Shown here piece by piece: positions 5,727-9,705 of a DNA stretch of 9,705 bases. The notes beneath the pieces are model-generated. The model worked only from the letters and a program-made list of their open reading frames with translations. It ran no database searches and was not told the DNA's origin. Position 1 is the first letter of the stretch. Each line of letters opens with the position of its first letter. This DNA comes from Deinococcus sp. (GTDB taxonomy: Bacteria > Deinococcota > Deinococci > Deinococcales > Deinococcaceae): the NCBI GenBank assembly GCA_030524065.1, contig JAUNHF010000049.1, forward strand, positions 1 through 9,705. The letters are read 5' to 3'. Both the position numbers and the translations under genes were made by a program.

Positions 5727-7508
5727 TCAGGTTGCGGCGCTCAGCGGCCATACCAGCGGCACAATCAGGAGCGTAAGCGCAAAGGTGATCAGGGAAAGGC
5801 CCCCACCCACCCGTAGAAAATCCACAAAGCGGTAATGTCCTGGGCCATACACCAGCATGCAGCTGGGCTCTAGCGGCGTGAGGTAAGAGTTGCTGGCCGC
5901 CAGCGCCACGGTCACGGCAAAAGGCCGGGCGTCGTAGCCCAGCGCACCGGCCACGCCCACCGCCAGGGGCAGCATCACCAGGGCCGCTGCTTGGTTGCTC
6001 ATCGGCTGGGTGAGCAGCAGGGTAAAAAGGTACACGCCCGCCAGCGCCCCCAGTCCGCCCAGCGGTTGCAGCACGCCCGCCAGCCACCCGGCGATCAACT
6101 CGGCCGCGCCGCTGGACTGGAAAGCTCCGCCAAACGCCAGCATGGCCGCCACCAAGATCAGCACCGGCCACTCAATAGAGCGGTAAGCCTCGGCCGGGCT
6201 GAGCAGCCGCAGCGCCAGCGCCAGCGCCACAGCGGCCAGCAGCGCCGTAACCAGCGGCACCACCCCAAAGCCCGACAGCGCCAGGGCACCCAGGAACAGC
6301 GCGGCGGCCAGCGGCGCTTTGGTGCCGTCGCGCTGCTGCTCGGTCAGGTCCGCCAACACGGCGAAGGTGTCGCCCAGGCTGCGCAGGCGGGTTTCGGTGC
6401 CCTGAATCAGCAGCACGTCGCCGCCGCGCACCCGCAGACTGCCCAGGCGCTCGACCGTTTTTTCGCGGCGGTGCAGGGCCAGCACGCTCAGGCCGTAGCG
6501 CTCGCGAAAACGCGACTCGCGCAGGGTGCGCCCGATCAGCTCGTTGCCGGGCATCACCACTGCCTCGACCAGCCGCACTTCGGATTCCAGGCCGCTAAGC
6601 GAGAGCTTCTCCTCCGAGCGGCTGACCAGGCCCAGGCCCGCTTTGGCGGCCAGCAGGCCCTCGGAGTCGCTTTCTACTGCCAGGGTGTCGCCCAGTTCCA
6701 GCCCGAATCCGGCGTCCGGGGCATAGACCGTGCGCCCGGCACGCCGCACCGCCACCACTGTCAGGCCGTGGTCGCGGCCCAGCGCGGCGCCCGCCAGCGT
6801 CTGCCCGATCAGGGGACTGCCCTCAGCGATGGTGAGGTCCGAGATGTAAGCGCGCACCTCCTGCTCCATTTCCGAGTCGCGCTCGGGCAGCAGGCGCGGC
6901 GCCACATAAAAGAGGTACAGCAGCCCAGCGATGGCCCCCGGCACGCCCACCCAGGCCAACTCGAAAAAGCCCAGCGGCTTTAAGCCCAGCTCGGGCAGGA
7001 ACCCTGAAACCACGAGGTTGGTGCTGGTGCCGATCAGGGTGACCGAGCCGCCCAAAATAGACGCGAAGGCCAGCGGCATCATCACCCGGCTGGCGGGCAC
7101 GCCGGTGCGCCGCGCCAGGGCGTGCATTACCGGCAGGAAAACGGCAGTGGTCGCGGTATTGCTGGTCACGGTACTGACCGCCGTCACTCCGCCGAGCAGC
7201 CGGCGAATCAGGCTGATCCCGGAAGCGGGCTGGGCGCTGCCCCGGCGGCCAGGAGAGCCGGTCAGCAGCTGCACCATCCACCCGATCACGCCGGTACGCA
7301 GCAGCATCTGCGCCAGCACAAACAGCGAAGCCAGGGTCAGCACGGTGCGGTCCCCGAACCCGGCCAGGGCTTCGTCGGGGTTCAGCAGGCCGGTCAGCAT
7401 CAGCGCCGCCAGCAGCAGCAGGGCCGTCACATCTACCGGAACCCACTCGGTCGCGAACAGGACCAGCACCAGGGCCAACAGAATCAGGATGATGCTGACA
7501 GGTTCCAT
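5727..7508 (-). CDS. SLC13-family (DASS/ArsB-NhaD-like) permease with two central RCK_C domains
   Basis: A 593-residue inner-membrane transporter. Hydrophobic segments occupy about 5-80, 103-205 and 396-590; the soluble part between them (about 215-390) contains two TrkA_C/RCK_C-like repeats. Each repeat follows the pattern S/N-x-LIG-T-L, a GL-V-LA-type strand, and GD-L-ES/QG (about 220-296 and 310-385). The membrane halves carry the paired signature of this transporter class: TSNTATTAVFLPV (115-127) with LIGTSTNLV (158-166) in the first half, and MSNQAAALVMLPL (503-515) with ASNSYLTP (538-545) in the second. In the family, the SNT-type hairpins bind Na+ and the anion. Relatives with this domain order transport sulfate, dicarboxylates or other divalent anions; the substrate cannot be decided here, and the RCK_C domains suggest control by a small cytoplasmic ligand. 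The ATG is supported by a -10 box 8 nt upstream. bamA follows by 90 nt. Confidence 0.93.
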   Translation of the reverse strand: MEPVSIILILLALVLVLFATEWVPVDVTALLLLAALMLTGLLNPDEALAGFGDRTVLTLASLFVLAQMLLRTGVIGWMVQLLTGSPGRRGSAQPASGISLIRRLLGGVTAVSTVTSNTATTAVFLPVMHALARRTGVPASRVMMPLAFASILGGSVTLIGTSTNLVVSGFLPELGLKPLGFFELAWVGVPGAIAGLLYLFYVAPRLLPERDSEMEQEVRAYISDLTIAEGSPLIGQTLAGAALGRDHGLTVVAVRRAGRTVYAPDAGFGLELGDTLAVESDSEGLLAAKAGLGLVSRSEEKLSLSGLESEVRLVEAVVMPGNELIGRTLRESRFRERYGLSVLALHRREKTVERLGSLRVRGGDVLLIQGTETRLRSLGDTFAVLADLTEQQRDGTKAPLAAALFLGALALSGFGVVPLVTALLAAVALALALRLLSPAEAYRSIEWPVLILVAAMLAFGGAFQSSGAAELIAGWLAGVLQPLGGLGALAGVYLFTLLLTQPMSNQAAALVMLPLAVGVAGALGYDARPFAVTVALAASNSYLTPLEPSCMLVYGPGHYRFVDFLRVGGGLSLITFALTLLIVPLVWPLSAAT

Positions 7509-7516
7509 TGCGGGCC

Positions 7517-7522
7517 AGTGTA
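7517..7522 (-). promoter_or_regulatory. -10 element for leaderless transcription of the permease
   Basis: TACACT (7522 to 7517, - strand) fits TANNNT and has exactly 8 nt between it and the permease ATG, the same geometry as at rqcH. Transcription would start at the A of the ATG, and no Shine-Dalgarno is present. The -35 region has no recognisable box. Confidence 0.58.
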
Positions 7523-7572
7523 AAGCATTTGGCGGCCAGCCCAGAACCCCGGCAGCGGGAGCAAATCAGCGT

Positions 7573-7615
7573 CTGCCAGGGCGCAAACGCCAATCCAGCA
7601 ATGTCAGTCTGGCAG
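7573..7615. repeat. Nested inverted repeat between the linker protein and the permease
   Basis: CTGCCAG (7573-7579) and CTGGCAG (7609-7615) form a 7-bp outer stem. Just inside, GGCG (7580-7583) and CGCC (7588-7591) form a small hairpin with a CAAA loop. The element begins 2 nt past the stop of the upstream gene in the - direction, where a terminator or processing hairpin would be expected. There is no T run. Confidence 0.38.
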
Positions 7616-7617
7616 TG

Positions 7618-8850
7618 TCAGCCCGGCGACTTCAGGGCTGGGGGGGCCCCGGCGGCGTTCGCTGATCCTGGCTCGGGTTCCCGCGGAGGCGGCACATCCA
7701 GCCGGGCAGCCAGCACCTGCACGGTATCGGCCATCGCCAGCAGGAAAAGCGTGCCGGCTGCGCCGGCCACCAGCAGCCACAGGCCCGCCGCCACCATGCC
7801 GTTTAGCAGGTAATACCCGGTCAGGACCAGGGCGGTCAGCAGCAGCAGGCCCGCCATCAGCCGCAGCCGGGGCGGCCAGACACGCAGGTTGGGTAGGCCC
7901 GCCGGGTCCAGCCGGGATTCCCGGCCAGGGGGCACAGGGAGCTGGGGTGCGGGCGCGGTGGGCTGGGGCGCCGAAGCGCTGGCTGCGCTGCTGGCGGGTC
8001 TGTCCGCCGGTGTTTGATCGGTTGGACGGGACCGGGCAGGCCGGGTGGGTTGGCCCAGGCCAGCTGGCTGAGCCGGAGTGGGCTGCGCCGCAGGCTGGGA
8101 CTCTGCCGGCGCGGCCCGCAGCGCTTCTTCCATGCTGACACTGGCCGGCTGGGGCGCCGGGCCGGATCTGGGCGCTGGCCTGGGGGCCGGGCTGGGCGGA
8201 GATGGCGGAGACGGCTGGGGCGCTGGGGTCACCGGGCGGGTAGCCGCGTCTGGGCGGGACTGCCCGGTGTCTGCCGGCCTCTCTCCCCTTTCGGTGGCTG
8301 GCCGGGGCGCTTCACTGGGGCGCTTGATGACCCGCACCGCTGAACCCAGGCGACTGGCCAGCGTGCGGGGCTGCTCGTAGGGGGCGTAGGGCTCGAATTC
8401 CTCGGTCGGCTGGAACCCTTCGGTAGGCTGCGGCGGAACGCCGGCTGTCCCCTCATACCCTGGCGCCTCGCCCGGCTGTGCCCGTGGCACCCGCGCAAAA
8501 GGAGAGGGCGGAGCCTCACCACGCTCGCGCTCCTGCGCCCGCTTGGCCTGGGCCTTGGCGTAGGCGGTCGCGTCGCGCACCCGCAGGAAAAAGGGTTGCA
8601 CCTCGTCCGGGTCAAAGCCGAGCAAGCTGGCACTCAGGGCGGTGCCCGCCGGGGTTTCGACCCGCAGGGTGCCGCTGTCGTCACTGTGAATGCGTGTCAG
8701 GTCGCGCAGGCTGACCCGGCGCAGAATCCGGGCGTCACGGTAGATCAGCAGATCATCAACCAGCACGAAGAAGGCGTCCTCCCGGCTGAGGGTGGCTTCG
8801 GGCGCGCTCGTGATGCCCAGTTCTTCTAAGGTCGGCCCTATGCGAGTCAT
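7618..8850 (-). CDS. Unrecognised protein: soluble N-terminal domain, long Pro/Ala linker, two membrane segments
   Basis: A 410-residue protein with three parts. Residues 1-105 look folded: an EELGI opening, then alternating short strands ([46 protein letters not shown]) and a final helix ([22 protein letters not shown]). That pattern, about six strands then one helix, would suit a PH-like fold, though this is only inference. Residues about 110-325 are low complexity, rich in Pro, Ala, Ser and Arg ([17 protein letters not shown]), and surely disordered. Two hydrophobic segments follow at about 331-349 and 352-373, joined by a very short turn, then a Pro-rich tail. With no signal peptide and a hairpin anchor, the N-terminal domain is probably cytoplasmic and tethered on a long flexible arm. 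The ATG is the only sensible start; no Shine-Dalgarno is evident. I know of no named family. It could be an envelope scaffold or sensor, but nothing shows that directly. Confidence 0.85.
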   Translation of the reverse strand: MTRIGPTLEELGITSAPEATLSREDAFFVLVDDLLIYRDARILRRVSLRDLTRIHSDDSGTLRVETPAGTALSASLLGFDPDEVQPFFLRVRDATAYAKAQAKRAQERERGEAPPSPFARVPRAQPGEAPGYEGTAGVPPQPTEGFQPTEEFEPYAPYEQPRTLASRLGSAVRVIKRPSEAPRPATERGERPADTGQSRPDAATRPVTPAPQPSPPSPPSPAPRPAPRSGPAPQPASVSMEEALRAAPAESQPAAQPTPAQPAGLGQPTRPARSRPTDQTPADRPASSAASASAPQPTAPAPQLPVPPGRESRLDPAGLPNLRVWPPRLRLMAGLLLLTALVLTGYYLLNGMVAAGLWLLVAGAAGTLFLLAMADTVQVLAARLDVPPPREPEPGSANAAGAPPALKSPG

Positions 8851-8861
8851 CGTTGCCGCTC

Positions 8862-8874
8862 AGCTTAGCAAGCT
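8862..8874 (-). promoter_or_regulatory. Small inverted repeat overlapping a possible -10 box
   Basis: AGCTT-AGC-AAGCT is a perfect 5-bp inverted repeat. Its - strand half TAAGCT (8867 to 8862) fits TANNNT and ends 11 nt before the ATG at 8850, slightly farther than the 8 nt seen for the other two genes. It may be a promoter with a very short leader, or only a chance palindrome in the 51-bp gap. Confidence 0.3.
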
Positions 8875-8901
8875 CCGGCGCGAACTTTTCCACAGTGCAG
8901 T

Positions 8902-9432
8902 TCAGACAGCCTGTTCAGAAGTGCGGCTGGGCTGGTGCGCGCGGCGCTGCCGCCAGCCGGCGTAAGCCAGAAGCGCGAAAGGCGGCAGTACACCTTTGGC
9001 GGCTTCGGCCAGAAAACCGAGCTCTGCACCCATGCGACCAGTCACAGCCTGCCCAGCACACAGAGAACGAACCGGAGGCGGCGCACTGAACGGTTCCAGG
9101 ACATAAGCTGCGGCCAGCACGAGCGTCAGCACAGCCAGTACACGCAGCAGCGGCGCTTCATTCTGCCCTCCAGCCTGGGTAACCAAGCGGGCCGCCAGTT
9201 CTGCAAACAGTGCCAGGGCCAGCAGTGGGGCGATGAGCAGAGCACCAGCGGCACAGGCGCCAGACATCAAAAAGTTCAGAAACAGCAGCGAGGGCGGCGC
9301 GGTCAGGCACGCGAACGACAGGGCGTAGGCGGCAGCGCGGCTCAGGCGGGTGGGCGCAGTGGGAATACGAATGCCCACGGCCAGCCAAAGCCCAAGCAAG
9401 GCCCCCAGCGGCAGTAAAAAGGAAGCCTCCAC
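8902..9432 (-). CDS. Small multi-pass membrane protein, unknown function
   Basis: A 176-residue protein with about five hydrophobic segments (5-21, 33-53, 57-78, 96-113, 144-160), short loops, and a basic, polar C-terminal tail (GWRQRRAHQPSR). Basic residues after segment 1 (IRIPTAPTRLSR) and after the last segment suggest those faces are cytoplasmic. One cysteine pair, C42 and C60, lies within or near the second and third segments; C125 is in a loop. The start is GTG, chosen because no ATG or TTG gives a complete first membrane segment, and because it falls 8 nt after the stop of the ComM-like gene, a spacing that favours translational re-initiation. A purine-rich AGAGGTGGAGG overlaps the start codon rather than preceding it, so the start may be slightly off. 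I do not recognise the family. The layout suggests co-transcription with the upstream ATPase, not a shared function. Confidence 0.74.
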   Translation of the reverse strand: MEASFLLPLGALLGLWLAVGIRIPTAPTRLSRAAAYALSFACLTAPPSLLFLNFLMSGACAAGALLIAPLLALALFAELAARLVTQAGGQNEAPLLRVLAVLTLVLAAAYVLEPFSAPPPVRSLCAGQAVTGRMGAELGFLAEAAKGVLPPFALLAYAGWRQRRAHQPSRTSEQAV

Positions 9433-9440
9433 CTCTGGCT

Positions 9441-9705
9441 CTAGGTCAGCTCGCGGGTGCGGAAGGTCAGCGCCTCGGCAATGTGGGCTTCGGCGATGCG
9501 CTCTGCCCCGGCCAGATCAGCCACCGTGCGGGCCACCCGCAGCACCCGGTCGTAGCCGCGCCCGGTCAGGCTCAGTTGCCGCGCCGCCGCCCGCATAAAA
9601 CCCTCTGGGCCAGCGTCCAGGGCTGCCGCCGCCTGCAAGCTCTGGCCGACCAGATCGGCGTTGCGCGTGCCCTGCCGCTCCTGCATGCGCCCACGGGCCG
9701 CCAGC
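9441..9705 (-). CDS. comM: YifB/ComM family Mg-chelatase-like AAA+ ATPase, C-terminal fragment (runs off the window)
   Basis: Only the last 87 or so residues are visible; the frame is open to the right edge, so the ATG at 9686 is internal. The segment [13 protein letters not shown], then a helical stretch, [23 protein letters not shown] and a final [12 protein letters not shown] match the Mg_chelatase_C domain of the YifB/ComM family, which includes the sensor-2 arginine region (RVLRVART). ComM is a hexameric DNA motor that promotes branch migration of incoming single strands during natural transformation. The ATPase core lies outside the window, so completeness and activity cannot be judged. 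The family usually has SAR before the Y-x-RVL motif; here it is TGR, a mild variation. The stop (TAG, 9441-9443) is followed 8 nt later by the GTG of the membrane protein. Confidence 0.88.
   Translation of the reverse strand, partial: LAARGRMQERQGTRNADLVGQSLQAAAALDAGPEGFMRAAARQLSLTGRGYDRVLRVARTVADLAGAERIAEAHIAEALTFRTRELT

Noticed and set aside
5991..6983. A 330-codon + strand frame opposite the permease
   Set aside because: Arg/Gln/His-rich shadow with no domain, antisense to a clear transporter gene.
6823..7593. A 256-codon - strand frame overlapping the permease 5' half in another frame
   Set aside because: Arg/Pro/Ala-rich shadow; the permease frame with conserved SNT motifs explains this DNA.
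8000..8300. Repetitive CCGG/GGCTGGG-rich DNA resembling a tandem repeat or CRISPR-like array
   Set aside because: No regular unit length or spacers; it is the codon-level reflection of the Pro/Ala linker.
1..9705. Search for tRNA, rRNA, insertion sequences, prophage, CRISPR, defence or toxin-antitoxin modules
   Set aside because: Nothing seen by eye: no transposase-like or integrase-like protein, no terminal inverted repeats around any gene and no cloverleaf-like sequence. Composition is even across the window.

Overview
The window is about two-thirds G+C, densely coded, and reads as ordinary chromosome from a diderm bacterium. It encodes an outer-membrane assembly protein (BamA) and a ComM-type competence/recombination ATPase. 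Two genes have a TANNNT box placed so that transcription would begin at the ATG. That leaderless layout, with the high G+C and the gene content, points to a Deinococcus-like organism. The assignment is an inference (about 70% sure) and no sequence search was possible.

Layout. The left end (1-964, + strand) holds the 3' part of a MOSC-domain gene, overlapped by one base by a small membrane protein whose C-terminal half resembles the CrtO-type acyltransferase family. After a convergent gap of about 130 bp, everything else lies on the - strand. In transcription order from the right edge the genes are: the C-terminal end of a YifB/ComM AAA+ ATPase (9441-9705); a small multi-pass membrane protein that starts 8 nt after its stop (8902-9432); an unrecognised protein with a soluble N-terminal domain, a long Pro/Ala linker and two membrane segments (7618-8850); an SLC13-type permease with two central RCK_C/TrkA_C-like domains (5727-7508); bamA with six POTRA-like repeats (2916-5636), closed by a clear intrinsic terminator; and an NFACT/RqcH ribosome quality-control protein (1093-2664) with its own candidate leaderless promoter.

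How the genes work together. The ATPase, the small membrane protein and perhaps the linker protein could form one transcription unit. The permease has its own promoter candidate and may read through into bamA, since only 90 nt separate them and no terminator is visible between them. The functions are mixed: molybdenum-cofactor-type MOSC chemistry, recombination, envelope biogenesis, anion transport and ribosome rescue. They do not form one pathway. I see no mobile element, CRISPR array, tRNA, rRNA, defence locus or toxin-antitoxin pair, and no convincing undescribed system. The points worth a second look are the leaderless promoter architecture, a 14-bp palindrome inside one of those promoters, structured intergenic DNA between bamA and rqcH, unusual features of the BamA barrel, and the two unrecognised membrane proteins.
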